DNA from: an uncultured Lachnospiraceae bacterium
Lineage (GTDB): Bacteria; Bacillota; Clostridia; Lachnospirales; Lachnospiraceae
Assembly: GCA_902776305.1 (NCBI GenBank)
Contig: CACYPS010000001.1
Coordinates: forward strand, 309,025-373,024
Length of the DNA stretch: 64,000 nucleotides
Reading direction: 5' to 3'
Part shown: in pieces, positions 9,499-18,652 of the stretch
Layout: each line of letters opens with the position of its first letter
Numbering within the stretch: position 1 is the first letter of the stretch
The notes under the pieces: generated by a model
Databases searched by the model: none
What the model was told of the DNA's origin: nothing
Seen by the model: the letters and a program-made list of their open reading frames with translations, nothing else
Program-made: the position numbers and the translations under genes

Positions 9499-9651
9499 TG
9501 GAATCAATCCTCCTTTATTATGGTCTCTCTATGATCAGCACTTATGTGCGTAATCTTCATATTTTCAAAAGTTGCAGTCTCATGCCTGACCCGGCAGAGA
9601 CTCACATGGTATGTTCTTACATCCTGAAACTCATTTTCCATGATGTAAAAA

Positions 9652-9680
9652 AGGGTCCGGCCCATTTATGACCGGACCCT
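9652..9680 (-). terminator. Terminator of gapA
   Basis: AGGGTCCGG and CCGGACCCT form a 9-bp stem with an 11-base loop, followed by six Ts on the minus strand, 23 bases after the gapA stop. Confidence 0.88.
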
Positions 9681-9703
9681 GTGAGGTCTTAGTTCAATTC
9701 AAA

Positions 9704-10723
9704 TTATTCGGAAAGAAGCTTGCCGAAGTACTTGATTGTACGAACCATCTGGCTTGTGTAGGAGTTCTCGTTGTCATACCAAGAAACAACCTGAACCTCT
9801 GTTGTGCCGTTGTCAAGCGGCATAGCCATTGTCTGTGTAGCATCAAACAGAGAACCAAATCTCATGCCAACGATATCGCTGGAAACGATCTCATCTGTGT
9901 TGTAGCCGAAGGACTCTGTAGCAGCAGCCTTCATAGCAGCATTGATCTCGTCCTTTGTAACTGTGCCTTCAACAACAGCTGTAAGGATAGTTGTGGAGCC
10001 AGTCGGGGTCGGTACACGCTGAGCAGCGCCGATGAGCTTGCCGTTCAGTTCCGGGATAACAAGGCCGATAGCCTTTGCAGCACCTGTGCTGTTCGGAACG
10101 ATATTAACAGCAGCAGCGCGAGATCTTCTCAGGTCGCCCTTTCTCTGCGGTCCATCAAGAGTCATCTGATCGCCTGTGTAAGCGTGGATTGTGCACATGA
10201 TACCGGACTTGATCGGAGCCAGGTCATTAAGAGCCTTAGCCATCGGTGCAAGGCAGTTCGTTGTGCAGGATGCAGCAGAGATGATGTGATCATCTTTTGT
10301 AAGAATCTCATGGTTTACATTGTAAACGATGGTCTTCAGATCATTGCCAGCCGGAGCAGAGATGACAACATACTTAGCACCAGCATCGATGTGTGCCTGA
10401 GCTTTAGCTTTGCTTGTGTAGAAGCCTGTGCACTCAAGAACTACGTCAACACCAAGCTCGCCCCACGGAAGGTCTGCAGCGCTCTTCTCAGCGTAGATTG
10501 TGATCTCATGTCCATCAACGATAATGGAATTATCTGTGCTCTGTACTTTGTCCCAAAGCTCGAACTTGCCCTGAGATGAGTCATACTTAAGCAGGTGTGC
10601 AAGCATAGCCGGAGAAGTAAGGTCGTTGATAGCTACGATCTCAAAACCCTCTGCTGTGTACATCTGACGGAAAGCCAGACGGCCAATACGACCAAAACCG
10701 TTAATTGCAACTTTTACTGCCAT
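9704..10723 (-). CDS. gapA: Glyceraldehyde-3-phosphate dehydrogenase, type I
   Basis: This NAD-dependent enzyme oxidises and phosphorylates glyceraldehyde 3-phosphate in glycolysis. The 339-residue protein opens with the Rossmann motif INGFGRIGR; Asp34 at the end of beta-2 (AINDLT) favours NAD over NADP. The active-site Cys153 lies in [12 protein letters not shown] and His180 in [23 protein letters not shown] near the C terminus is also canonical. The ATG lies ten bases after AGGAGG. It heads the gapA-pgk-tpiA run. A promoter and a 13-bp palindrome sit upstream (10765-10812). No cggR-type regulator gene is adjacent; mnmA is the next gene. Confidence 0.97.
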   Translation of the reverse strand: MAVKVAINGFGRIGRLAFRQMYTAEGFEIVAINDLTSPAMLAHLLKYDSSQGKFELWDKVQSTDNSIIVDGHEITIYAEKSAADLPWGELGVDVVLECTGFYTSKAKAQAHIDAGAKYVVISAPAGNDLKTIVYNVNHEILTKDDHIISAASCTTNCLAPMAKALNDLAPIKSGIMCTIHAYTGDQMTLDGPQRKGDLRRSRAAAVNIVPNSTGAAKAIGLVIPELNGKLIGAAQRVPTPTGSTTILTAVVEGTVTKDEINAAMKAAATESFGYNTDEIVSSDIVGMRFGSLFDATQTMAMPLDNGTTEVQVVSWYDNENSYTSQMVRTIKYFGKLLSE

Positions 10724-10764
10724 AATCGTGAATCCTCCTGTAATTAATAATATTACTTTACCTA

Positions 10765-10777
10765 AGGTTTAAAACCT
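10765..10777. promoter_or_regulatory. Palindrome at the gapA transcription start
   Basis: AGGTTTAAAACCT is a perfect 6+1+6 palindrome placed just downstream of the gapA -10, where the start of transcription would fall. That position suits a repressor operator. The regulator is unknown. Confidence 0.45.
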
Positions 10778-10783
10778 AAAAAT

Positions 10784-10812
10784 ATTGTACTCAAATTTCA
10801 ACAAAAATACAA
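10784..10812 (-). promoter_or_regulatory. Sigma-A promoter for gapA
   Basis: On the minus strand TTGTAT (10807-10812), a 17-base spacer and TACAAT (10784-10789) precede gapA by about 60 bases. A second candidate, TTGACG followed by TTAAAT, lies some 40 bases further upstream. The rest of this 250-base gap is AT-rich and shows nothing else. Confidence 0.6.
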
Positions 10813-10975
10813 GGAATATTTAAAGTTTTTTGCTTCAAAACGTCAACTTTTTTCGATTCCTTCCTTTTTTCGTGTACATAATATGCATAATACGTTCACT
10901 TGGAGACACAAGATATTGACAAAACTGTGCATAGCCGAAGGTATTCTTCATCAATCATCAGAATTGTCAGTATAA

Positions 10976-12058
10976 TCATGCTCCGATAATCGTTCCGCCG
11001 CCCAGTACAACGCCTTCTCGGTAGAAAACGACCGACTGACCGGGCGTCACCGCCCTCTGCGGCTCCTCAAAAACTACATGAATGCGATCCTCTCCCACCC
11101 GTTCGACATAAGCAGCCGCTCCCAGGTGATTATATCTGATCTTGGCTATGACAGGTTCCTTTCCGGACACATCCGAAATCCCCATAAAGTTCAGATCCTC
11201 CGCATAGAGTTCCCGCACGAACAGGTCCGCGTTGTCGCAGATGACAACTTCATTGGTTTCAGGACGGATCTCCTTTACGAATACGGGTCTGCCGAGCGAT
11301 ATTCCCAAGCGCTTTCGCTGACCGATCGTATAGTGTGTGATTCCCTTATGTCGGCCGAGAATATTTCCTTCCATATCGACAAAGTTCCCAGGCTCGTCAT
11401 GAGTGCCTGTATCCCGCTCAATAAACCCTGCATAGTCTTTATCCGGAATGAAACAGATTTCCTCGCTGTCGGGCTTATGTGCGACCGGAAGATCCGCCTC
11501 CTCTGCGATCCTTCGGATTTCTTCTTTCGTATACTGCCCGCAGGGCATAATCGTTCTCGAAAGTTGCTCCTGGGTCAGCTTATAGAGGGCGTATGTCTGG
11601 TCTTTAGAACGGCCGTCAATCGATTTGGCGGATCTGAGAGACCAGCGACCATTTTCAAGCTGCACGACGCTCGCGTAGTGCCCCGTAGCGATATAATCAG
11701 CGCCTAATGCCATGCTCTTTTCGAGCAGGCTCTCCCACTTCACATGGCGGTTACAGACGATGCACGGATTGGGGGTTCTTCCGGCGCGGTATTCGTTTAT
11801 AAAATAGTCAATGACCTTCTCACGAAAAACATCTTTGAAGTCTATAACGTAATATGGAATATCGAGTTTCTCCGCGACGCGCTTTGCATCGGCTACAATT
11901 CCGTTGCCGCCTTCACCGTTCTCCTCCAACGGGCAGAAATCCTCATCCTCCCGGGTCTTCATGGTCACCCCGATGACGCGATACCCCTGCTGCTTCAGCA
12001 GATAGGCGCAGACTGAGCTGTCGACACCTCCGGACATACCTACAACAACCGTTTTCAT
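10976..12058 (-). CDS. mnmA: tRNA-specific 2-thiouridylase MnmA
   Basis: This enzyme inserts sulfur at U34 of tRNA-Lys, Glu and Gln, which aids decoding. The 360-residue protein starts with the PP-loop GMSGGVDSS that adenylates the uridine. The two catalytic cysteines lie in NPCIVCNRH (about 97-105) and SEEICFIPD. DQTYALY and the C-terminal GQSVVFYREGVVLGGG match the family. The ATG at 12058 is preceded by AAGGGAG; an in-frame TTG ten codons upstream lies before that ribosome site and was rejected. It stands alone between gapA and xerD. The 308 bases to xerD hold only the xerD terminator. Confidence 0.95.
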   Translation of the reverse strand: MKTVVVGMSGGVDSSVCAYLLKQQGYRVIGVTMKTREDEDFCPLEENGEGGNGIVADAKRVAEKLDIPYYVIDFKDVFREKVIDYFINEYRAGRTPNPCIVCNRHVKWESLLEKSMALGADYIATGHYASVVQLENGRWSLRSAKSIDGRSKDQTYALYKLTQEQLSRTIMPCGQYTKEEIRRIAEEADLPVAHKPDSEEICFIPDKDYAGFIERDTGTHDEPGNFVDMEGNILGRHKGITHYTIGQRKRLGISLGRPVFVKEIRPETNEVVICDNADLFVRELYAEDLNFMGISDVSGKEPVIAKIRYNHLGAAAYVERVGEDRIHVVFEEPQRAVTPGQSVVFYREGVVLGGGTIIGA

Positions 12059-12308
12059 CTTACTGTATTCTCCCTTATCTAAATCCAAAATTCCTCAGCC
12101 AGCATATGAAGGACATACTCTATATCAGATAATAACACGTTTATTGTTTTCTGCGATACCGGAAAATCAAAGAGTCGCGCAGCGACTTCTTCCATAACGA
12201 GCGAGCGTGCATCCTCGCGTGCCTATGCATGCAAACAATGCTTCAGTGGAGCAATGTTTCACTGAGCGTTTTATGTCATAGGGAATGTAGTTTTCTCTGA
12301 CAAAAAAA

Positions 12309-12333
12309 GACCTGCCCCATTACGGTTCAGGTC
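12309..12333 (-). terminator. Terminator of xerD
   Basis: A short 6-bp stem (GACCTG with CAGGTC) with a 13-base loop is followed by seven Ts on the minus strand, 34 bases after the xerD stop. The stem is weak but the T-run is good. Confidence 0.6.
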
Positions 12334-12366
12334 CTAAAACTCCGTTCACACCCGGCTGATGACGGA

Positions 12367-13254
12367 TCAGCTTCTCGGGTGAGCTCTTTCGTAAACGTCT
12401 CTCATCTTGCCGATGCTCATGTTCAGGTATATCTGCGTCGTAGAGATATCAGAGTGTCCCATCATCTCCTGCACAGATTTGAGATCCGCTCCGTTTTCAA
12501 TCATGTGCGTCGCAAAGCTGTGCCGCAATGTGTGCGGCGTTATTTCTCTTTCGATTCCCGCACTGCGTGCATACCCCTTAAGAAGCTTCCAGAATCCCTG
12601 GCGGCTCATCTTACGGCCGGAGACATTAGTAAAAAGAATGTCACTCTTCTCCGCTTCGGGAAACGTGCTCCTTGCTTCGGAAATATAAGTACTGAGAGCA
12701 GTTCTGGCAGCATTTCCGAACGGTACAACTCTCTCTTTCGTCCGGTCCGTACATATGATGTAGTTCATACTCATATTGATGTCGGATACTTTCAGATTGA
12801 TGAGTTCGGAGACTCTTATACCGGTCGCATAGAGAAGCTCCATCATCGCACGATCGCGCATCCCCTTTCCGGTCACAGGATTCGGCTGTGCGAGCAGTCT
12901 GTCCACCTCGCGTATTGTCAGAGTATCCGGCATCTTTTTCTCAACTCGAGGCGCTTTGAGATCGTCAGAAGGATTGTCATCGATCAGATGCTTCTTCTCA
13001 AGATAATTGAAGAAAGCACGGATAGACGCAACGCTCCTCGATATGGAAGACGCGGCATAGTTCTGCTCTTCCATGTAAAGCATATACGAATTGAGATCCG
13101 TGGATGTAACAGCTCCCCAACTGTCTATTTCCAGATCTTCACTGAGATAATCCGCGAGCTTCTCAAGATCCCTGTGGTAAGAAAGCTCGGTATTAACGGA
13201 CGCTTTTTTTGTTTTATGCAGATATTTTATAAACTTCTGAATTGCTTCTTCCAT
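12367..13254 (-). CDS. xerD: Tyrosine recombinase XerD
   Basis: This is a 295-residue site-specific recombinase, probably half of the Xer system that resolves chromosome dimers at dif. An N-terminal SAM-like core-binding domain (about 1-90) precedes the catalytic domain with Arg147 (TGIRVSEL), Lys173, His241 and Arg244 (HTLRHSFATH), His267 (MMGHSDISTTQ) and nucleophile Tyr276. The set is complete, so it should be active. The ATG at 13254 follows GGGGATAACT; the longer frame back to 13335 adds 27 residues without family support. There is no adjacent integrated element, so a housekeeping role is more likely than a phage integrase. XerC and XerD cannot be told apart with certainty here. Confidence 0.88.
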   Translation of the reverse strand: MEEAIQKFIKYLHKTKKASVNTELSYHRDLEKLADYLSEDLEIDSWGAVTSTDLNSYMLYMEEQNYAASSISRSVASIRAFFNYLEKKHLIDDNPSDDLKAPRVEKKMPDTLTIREVDRLLAQPNPVTGKGMRDRAMMELLYATGIRVSELINLKVSDINMSMNYIICTDRTKERVVPFGNAARTALSTYISEARSTFPEAEKSDILFTNVSGRKMSRQGFWKLLKGYARSAGIEREITPHTLRHSFATHMIENGADLKSVQEMMGHSDISTTQIYLNMSIGKMRDVYERAHPRS

Positions 13255-13491
13255 AGTTATCCCCTCAATTCCTCGCGAATTTACATGCGAAACGCTCTTT
13301 GGGAGCGTAAGGGCATGATAAAGAATAAAAAGCAATTCACCCTTCGCTTTAGAGTTACAATCCCCCTGCCTTATAGAGCTGTCATAAACGTAATAGTGAG
13401 AAACACGGTCATAGCCGACAAAACCGGATCATTGTCATCTGCCGGCGACCGGCTATCTTCCGGACGCTTGCCGCATCCTCCGATAAAAGGT

Positions 13492-13520
13492 ATTATACAT
13501 ACCGATTTACATAAATTCAA
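13492..13520 (-). promoter_or_regulatory. Sigma-A promoter upstream of xerD
   Basis: TTGAAT (13515-13520), 17 bases and TATAAT (13492-13497) on the minus strand predict a leader of about 230 bases before xerD. The leader shows no riboswitch that I recognise. The 393-base gap up to 13647 otherwise holds this promoter and the hairpin at 13531-13567. Confidence 0.6.
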
Positions 13521-13530
13521 ACACTAAATA

Positions 13531-13567
13531 AGCCGCATTTTTCCTTTATTTACGCGGAAAATGCGGC
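13531..13567 (-). terminator. Terminator after the DHHW protein gene
   Basis: AGCCGCATTTTCC and GGAAAAATGCGGCT form a 12-13 bp stem ending in TTATTT on the minus strand, about 80 bases after the stop at 13648. It insulates the acetylation pair from xerD. Confidence 0.65.
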
Positions 13568-13647
13568 TTTCGCAATATATAGGTTTCCATAAAACACAAC
13601 CCCACTATATGTAGGGCATGCCCGGAAATTGTATTTTAAAAATACAA

Positions 13648-14811
13648 TCAGAAATACAATTTTCCCCAGGTCGTACGCTCAATTGTCAGAGCGGAGTAAT
13701 GCACAAGGTCCTCGATCGTGGTCGTAAGACCTGCAAATACCACGATGTCAGGATGTATCCTGTCAACGATCCGCTGAATGTTGTCCTCGTCGAACTGGTG
13801 GATAAAAGCGGCCTTATTGAAGCTCTCTGCGATCCACGGGAACATCTGCATCCAGATATAGGAGTCGCCGACGATCAGGATATCAGGTTTCGACGTATCT
13901 CCGCTCTCGTAATAACGGTTCGAATGCCATGGATCGTTTGCGACATATCCGATTTTTGAGAACCACTCCGGATTTCTCACGGAAACAGGATTCTTTAACG
14001 TGTACTCCACATCTTCTTCAGAGAAGTTCTGGCCGAGGACTGTATTCGTCCTCTCCAGGATTGCAATATTGAAGTCGTCCTCCGTCAGGATCTTGATATC
14101 ATCATGAGGCATGACCTTCTGTATCTGAGCCATCAAAGTCTGATAACCGATGAAGCAGCCCTGCTGATTCCAATGTCCTCCGTCGTAAGAACGATAGCAC
14201 ACCAGTTTTCCGGCATCTTTGGCATCTCTCAGCTCATTATTGACAACACTCAGATTGATTTGCGGGTAATTCATCGATATCGTCTTAAGTAGATTGATCT
14301 CGGAATTCGGTCTGACCTGAGTAATATAACCGTTCAGATTATCAGGATAAATATCAACCTTGTAAGGAAATGTTACCGCACAGAATGCTATTCCCTGATC
14401 TTTGAAGAAATTGTTGATGTCCTCCATTCTGCTGATGAATGTCATCATCTCCTCATTGGTCATAACGTCCTTGTGCTGTGCGTTCTTGAGCGTCAGACTC
14501 TCTTCGTCGAGTGAATAATACCAGTCATTCATTACAACTGCCGCATCCGATCTGAACTCATTCATGAAGCCGTAAATGAGATAATTATAGAAGGTCTTGG
14601 CGATCTGCCGTCCGCCGACGTTGTCATCGATCCAGTCCTCAATATCCTCGGTATAACCCTCATAAGGCGTCCATGACTTAGGCGCTTTAGCCAGGAATCT
14701 GTTCTCGTCAGACTGAAGCGCCCCGCCCTTTTTGTCCGCAAAATAAAGCGGAAGAGCCAGCATTAGAATAAAACATATAATTATAAATACATCAATTACT
14801 CTGTTCTTCAT
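13648..14811 (-). CDS. DHHW/AlgJ-like SGNH-type protein, O-acetylation partner
   Basis: This 387-residue protein has one N-terminal membrane helix (about 5-24) and an outside domain. A DGGHW motif at Asp210-Trp214 (YDGGHWNQQG) and a GDSYIW motif further on match the Ser/Asp-His arrangement of AlgJ/AlgX and of DHHW proteins, which act with MBOAT acyltransferases to acetylate surface polysaccharides. It lies 15 bases after the MBOAT gene on the same strand, so the two are almost certainly an operon. The glycan acetylated is unknown. The ATG lies a few bases after the MBOAT stop, with GAGGTTTTACAG as the ribosome site. Confidence 0.8.
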   Translation of the reverse strand: MKNRVIDVFIIICFILMLALPLYFADKKGGALQSDENRFLAKAPKSWTPYEGYTEDIEDWIDDNVGGRQIAKTFYNYLIYGFMNEFRSDAAVVMNDWYYSLDEESLTLKNAQHKDVMTNEEMMTFISRMEDINNFFKDQGIAFCAVTFPYKVDIYPDNLNGYITQVRPNSEINLLKTISMNYPQINLSVVNNELRDAKDAGKLVCYRSYDGGHWNQQGCFIGYQTLMAQIQKVMPHDDIKILTEDDFNIAILERTNTVLGQNFSEEDVEYTLKNPVSVRNPEWFSKIGYVANDPWHSNRYYESGDTSKPDILIVGDSYIWMQMFPWIAESFNKAAFIHQFDEDNIQRIVDRIHPDIVVFAGLTTTIEDLVHYSALTIERTTWGKLYF

Positions 14812-14826
14812 CTGTAAAACCTCAGT

Positions 14827-16161
14827 TTAATACCTGATATAAAGGAAAGACTGGAATGTGCTGCTCATAACAATGAGTATACTGATTCCGAGGAGAGCAA
14901 GATAGAAAAGATCCCATATCCGATTCCTTCTGAATCGCTCTCCGAGTTTGTCAAATACAGGTGTGCACGCGATAACGGAGACGATCAGGATCATGATATT
15001 TCTCTGGGATAAATACCATCTGAGCGTAAAACCCGAATTCCACGTACTGTTCAATCCTATAAGCGAAGGCAGGAACGCAAGGCCCTGTCCGATATCTTCA
15101 AAGTAAAAGAATACCCATCCGATCACGATCACAAGCAATGTCACAATTCGCCTGATTATGACAGGGAACTCCACATGAAGGTGCCTGTCTCCCCACCTCT
15201 CCAAGCAGAGAATCAGTCCGTTCCAGGCTCCCCACAGGCAGTAGTTCCAGGTAGCGCCATGCCAGAATCCGGCAATCAGGAATGTAATAAAAAGATTCAG
15301 GTAAGGTATGCCGGACTTGCTGCCGCCGATCGGAATATAAATATAATCACGCAGCCAGTTGGACAGAGAAATATGCCACCTTCTCCAAAATTCTGACAGA
15401 GAAAGGGAAATATACGGATTATTAAAGTTCTCCTTAAAATCGAAGCCGAACATCTTGGCAAGTCCGATCGCCATATCTGTATATCCGCTGAAATCAAGAT
15501 AGAGCTGCAGTGTGTAGCTTATAATACCCAGCCACGCGAGAGCCGGTGAATTATTTGTCGTTCCGAGAATATCATGTGCAACGACACCGATCTGATCGGC
15601 AAGGAGGACCTTTTTGGCCAGCCCCACCGAGAATCTCCTGATGCCCTCGGTAAATCTCTCGATCGACACCTCCGGCCGCCTGAGCTGTTTGGATATATCA
15701 CTGTAACGAATAATCGGGCCTTCGACAATCTTAACAAAGAACGACATATACAGCGCAAAACTGAAGAAGTTCTTCTGGGCCCGTACCTTTCCTCTGTATA
15801 TATCGGCCAGATAAGAGATGCCCGAAAGGCTCATAAATGAGATACCCAAAATAAAAGTTGTGTACTTATAAAATATTAGGATCGAGACATCGAGAAAAAT
15901 CGAGATACCCAGTATGATAATAGGCTTGATATCTATCTCTCGTTTTTTCGCCTTGTCAAGCAAAAGTCCTGCCGTATAGTTCAGTATAGTAATGACGGCA
16001 AGGACAGGAAGTGCCTTAACGGATGCCCATGCATAAAAAACAATGGATACTACAAGAAGAATAAAGACCCGCAGTCTTGGAAGTATCAGCGAAACAGGGA
16101 TGTATATCGCAAGCGTTCCTAAGAGAAATATGAATAAAAAGGTATTTGTAGAGAATCCCAT
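14827..16161 (-). CDS. MBOAT family membrane O-acyltransferase
   Basis: This 444-residue protein has about ten membrane helices and is related to AlgI and DltB, which move acetyl or D-alanyl groups across the membrane on to surface polymers. Signatures are YLDFSGYTDMAIG (about 221-233), EFWRRWHISLSNWLRDY (about 257-273), PIGGSK and GFWHGATWN with the family's invariant His301. No dltA, dltC or dltD is nearby, so teichoic-acid D-alanylation is unlikely, and the DHHW partner downstream points to polysaccharide O-acetylation. The ATG follows AGGAGCTT. Confidence 0.88.
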   Translation of the reverse strand: MGFSTNTFLFIFLLGTLAIYIPVSLILPRLRVFILLVVSIVFYAWASVKALPVLAVITILNYTAGLLLDKAKKREIDIKPIIILGISIFLDVSILIFYKYTTFILGISFMSLSGISYLADIYRGKVRAQKNFFSFALYMSFFVKIVEGPIIRYSDISKQLRRPEVSIERFTEGIRRFSVGLAKKVLLADQIGVVAHDILGTTNNSPALAWLGIISYTLQLYLDFSGYTDMAIGLAKMFGFDFKENFNNPYISLSLSEFWRRWHISLSNWLRDYIYIPIGGSKSGIPYLNLFITFLIAGFWHGATWNYCLWGAWNGLILCLERWGDRHLHVEFPVIIRRIVTLLVIVIGWVFFYFEDIGQGLAFLPSLIGLNSTWNSGFTLRWYLSQRNIMILIVSVIACTPVFDKLGERFRRNRIWDLFYLALLGISILIVMSSTFQSFLYIRY

Positions 16162-16227
16162 AAGCTCCTGCCTAATTGTAAAATGTTATTACTACCCATG
16201 AAACTCTAACATAATTCACAAAAAAAA

Positions 16228-16251
16228 GGAAGAGTGACTTCACACTCTTCC
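16228..16251 (-). terminator. Terminator of rny
   Basis: GGAAGAGTG and CACTCTTCC form a 9-bp stem around TGAAGT, followed by seven Ts on the minus strand, 12 bases after the rny stop. Confidence 0.9.
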
Positions 16252-16262
16252 TCTCATAAGCA

Positions 16263-17810
16263 TTATTTTGCATAGTCAATAGCTCTGCTCTCACGAATGA
16301 CACTGACCTTGATCTGGCCCGGATATTCAAGCTGGGCTTCAATCTCCTTGGCAATGTCTCTCGCAAGAAGTACCATTTCCGAATCATTGACCTGATCCGG
16401 AATGACCATGATACGAACCTCACGACCTGCCTGGATAGCATAGGACTTCTCAACTCCCTTGAAGCCATTCGTTATATCCTCAAGCTGCTTCAGACGATTG
16501 GTATACGTATCAAGAGTCTCTCTTCTCGCACCCGGTCTTGCAGCGGAAATTGCATCAGCCGCCTGAACAAGACATGCAATAAGAGAAGTGGGCTCGACAT
16601 CACCGTGATGACTTTCGACCGCATTAATGACAGTGTTGTTCTCCTTGTACTTTCTGCACAAGTCAGCACCAATCTGAATATGCGATCCCTCAACTTCATG
16701 GTCAATTGATTTTCCGATATCGTGAAGAAGACCGGCTCTCTTTGCAAGACGAATATCACATCCGCACTCAGCTGCCATAAGTCCGGTAAGCTCGGCAACC
16801 TCGATGGAATGCTTGAGTGCATTCTGTCCATAAGAAGTACGATAACGCATTCTGCCAAGGAGCTTGATGAGTTCCGGATGTAAGTTATGGACACCGACTT
16901 CAAATGAAGCGGCTTCTCCGTCCTCTCGCATCCGCACTTCAACTTCCTTACGTGCCTTCTCGACCATCTCTTCAATTCTGGCAGGATGAATACGTCCATC
17001 GACGATCAGTTTCTCAAGAGCAATTCTGGCTATCTCACGACGTACAGGATCGAATCCGGAAAGAACGACCGCTTCCGGAGTATCGTCAATGATGAGATCC
17101 ACGCCGGTCATCGTCTCGATTGTTCGGATATTACGTCCTTCACGCCCGATAATTCTGCCCTTCATCTCATCATTCGGAAGCTGTACAACTGAGATCGTTG
17201 ACTCTGATACATGATCGACAGCGCAGCGCTGAATGGAATTTACGACAATTTCCTTCGCTTTCTTGTCTGCGTCCGTCTTGGCCTGTTCAACCAGCTCGCG
17301 GTAAAGCTTTGCTACATCGACCTTGACGTCATCCTGTACCTTCTTGTACAGGTATTCCTTCGCCTCGTCCGTTGTCATGCCGGACACTTTCTGTAACTCC
17401 GCCATCGCCTCATCATACAGCTGATCGACCTTCTTCTGCTTCTTCTTAAGCTCTGTTTCCTTTGCAGCAAAATCCGCCTCACGCTTCTCCATAGCATCTG
17501 TCTTTCTATCCAGCGCATCTTCCTTAGACTGGATACGACGTTCCTGTTTGGAGATTTCAGCACGTCTGTCTTTGATTTCGCGATCCACTTCATTTTTCGC
17601 GGCCAAAGACTGTTCCTTAACTTCAAGCAGCGCTTCGCGCTTCTTAGTCTCGGCAGTCTTAATCGCTTCATCGATTATACTTCTTGCCTTTTCCTCAGCA
17701 GTACCGATTTTAATGGCATCCTGCTTTGTTTTGTTGGCAATGGCAGCTCTCCACGTGATCGGAAGTGCAGCTAAAAGAACCAGTATGACCACAATTAAAA
17801 CATAAGTCAT
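16263..17810 (-). CDS. rny: Ribonuclease Y
   Basis: This membrane-anchored endoribonuclease starts bulk mRNA decay in Firmicutes. The 515-residue protein has an N-terminal helix (about 3-22), a long charged coiled coil (about 30-190), a KH RNA-binding domain ([17 protein letters not shown], about 213-229) and an HD domain with the metal-binding HDIGK (about 363-367) and HHGDVEPTS. Length and order are exactly those of the family. The ATG follows GGAGGTG by eight bases, with a near-consensus promoter at 17863-17891. Confidence 0.97.
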   Translation of the reverse strand: MTYVLIVVILVLLAALPITWRAAIANKTKQDAIKIGTAEEKARSIIDEAIKTAETKKREALLEVKEQSLAAKNEVDREIKDRRAEISKQERRIQSKEDALDRKTDAMEKREADFAAKETELKKKQKKVDQLYDEAMAELQKVSGMTTDEAKEYLYKKVQDDVKVDVAKLYRELVEQAKTDADKKAKEIVVNSIQRCAVDHVSESTISVVQLPNDEMKGRIIGREGRNIRTIETMTGVDLIIDDTPEAVVLSGFDPVRREIARIALEKLIVDGRIHPARIEEMVEKARKEVEVRMREDGEAASFEVGVHNLHPELIKLLGRMRYRTSYGQNALKHSIEVAELTGLMAAECGCDIRLAKRAGLLHDIGKSIDHEVEGSHIQIGADLCRKYKENNTVINAVESHHGDVEPTSLIACLVQAADAISAARPGARRETLDTYTNRLKQLEDITNGFKGVEKSYAIQAGREVRIMVIPDQVNDSEMVLLARDIAKEIEAQLEYPGQIKVSVIRESRAIDYAK

Positions 17811-17862
17811 ATCAGGAGCACCTCCATTATTAAGTTTTCATTGTACGAATAACAACTACTTT

Positions 17863-17891
17863 AATATATATTCTTTTTTAACTTATGTCAA
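17863..17891 (-). promoter_or_regulatory. Strong sigma-A promoter for rny
   Basis: TTGACA (17886-17891), a 17-base AT-rich spacer and TATATT (17863-17868) on the minus strand lie about 50 bases before the rny ATG. Confidence 0.8.
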
Positions 17892-17905
17892 GCAGAGCAC
17901 AACTG

Positions 17906-17944
17906 AAAAAGATGATGATTACTTGTTTCACCATCATCTTTTTT
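17906..17944 (-). terminator. Terminator of recX, with A/T tracts on both arms
   Basis: AAGATGATG and CATCATCTT arms with outer A and T tracts surround a 14-base loop. On the minus strand the stem ends in TTTTT. It lies about 50 bases after the recX stop and just before the rny promoter. Confidence 0.8.
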
Positions 17945-17995
17945 AGCAGGCAATCGTCTTTATACCATAAGCCGTTCCTGCTGTCGTTATGCTGT

Positions 17996-18445
17996 TTACG
18001 AAAAAATCTCCCGCATCACAGATGCGATATCCTCCCCGCGGTATCCGCGGCCTGCGAGAAAATTGGCTATCTTTCCGTATGTTTTCGGATCGCTCATATC
18101 CTTTCCGGAAAGCTTTTTTTCGGCGAGAGTCCGGATCTGATCGCGTTCATCCCACTCGCCGGCTTCCTCAAATGCGGAATCAATCACATCTGCAAGGACA
18201 CCTTTCTTCAGAAGATCGTATCTCAGGCGCTTTGCGCTCTTCTTTGACCGATAGTATTCTATATAGCGGACCGAGTATTTCAAGTCATCAATATAGCCGA
18301 AACTTCTGACATACTCGATTGTCTCCTCAATCACCTGCCCGCTGTATCCTGTCTTTTCAAGCTTTTCCCGAAGCTGTTTTTCCGTCCGGTCCTGATCTGT
18401 GAGAAGATATAGCGCTCTTTTCTTCGCTCTTGTCAGTTCTTCCAT
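17996..18445 (-). CDS. recX: Regulatory protein RecX
   Basis: RecX binds RecA filaments and limits or tunes recombinase activity. This 149-residue protein consists of the three-helix RecX repeats, recognisable from SYGYID-type SFGYIDDLKYSVRYIEYY (about 48-65), KSAKRLRYDLLKKGV and the C-terminal GRGYRGEDIASVMREI. It lies 207 bases downstream of recA on the same strand; the gap is filled by a tandem 79-bp repeat whose last bases form the recX ribosome site (CTGGAGGAGC, five bases before the ATG). Confidence 0.92.
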   Translation of the reverse strand: MEELTRAKKRALYLLTDQDRTEKQLREKLEKTGYSGQVIEETIEYVRSFGYIDDLKYSVRYIEYYRSKKSAKRLRYDLLKKGVLADVIDSAFEEAGEWDERDQIRTLAEKKLSGKDMSDPKTYGKIANFLAGRGYRGEDIASVMREIFS

Positions 18446-18450
18446 AATTT

Positions 18451-18608
18451 GCTCCTCCAGGGTCAGGCGACCATGCTTGCATGGTTATCTGACCCGCCGA
18501 TCAAAGTTTGAAAGTTTACTTTCAAACTCGCTCCTCCAGGGTCAGGCGACCATGCTTGTATGGTCATCTGACCCGCCGATCAAAGTTTGAAAGTTTACTT
18601 TCAAACTT
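18451..18608. repeat. Tandem 79-bp repeat (2 copies) between recA and recX
   Basis: Units at 18451-18529 and 18530-18608 differ at only a few positions. Each unit holds two inverted repeats. GGGTCAG-GCG-ACCATGC pairs with GCATGGT-TAT-CTGACCC, with an internal loop, and GTTTGAAAGT pairs with ACTTTCAAAC around TT. The CTGGAGGAGC that serves as the recX ribosome site is part of the unit, so the second copy carries an orphan ribosome site with no start codon. Confidence 0.9.
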
Positions 18609-18652
18609 CTGTCCCGCAGATCAGCTTAAGCTTCTTAAGTCAGGCTCTCTCC

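Noticed and set aside
18451-18608. Possible CRISPR-like array
   Set aside because: The two units are directly adjacent with no spacers, and no cas genes are present. The 47-bp array at 54581 fails for the same reason.
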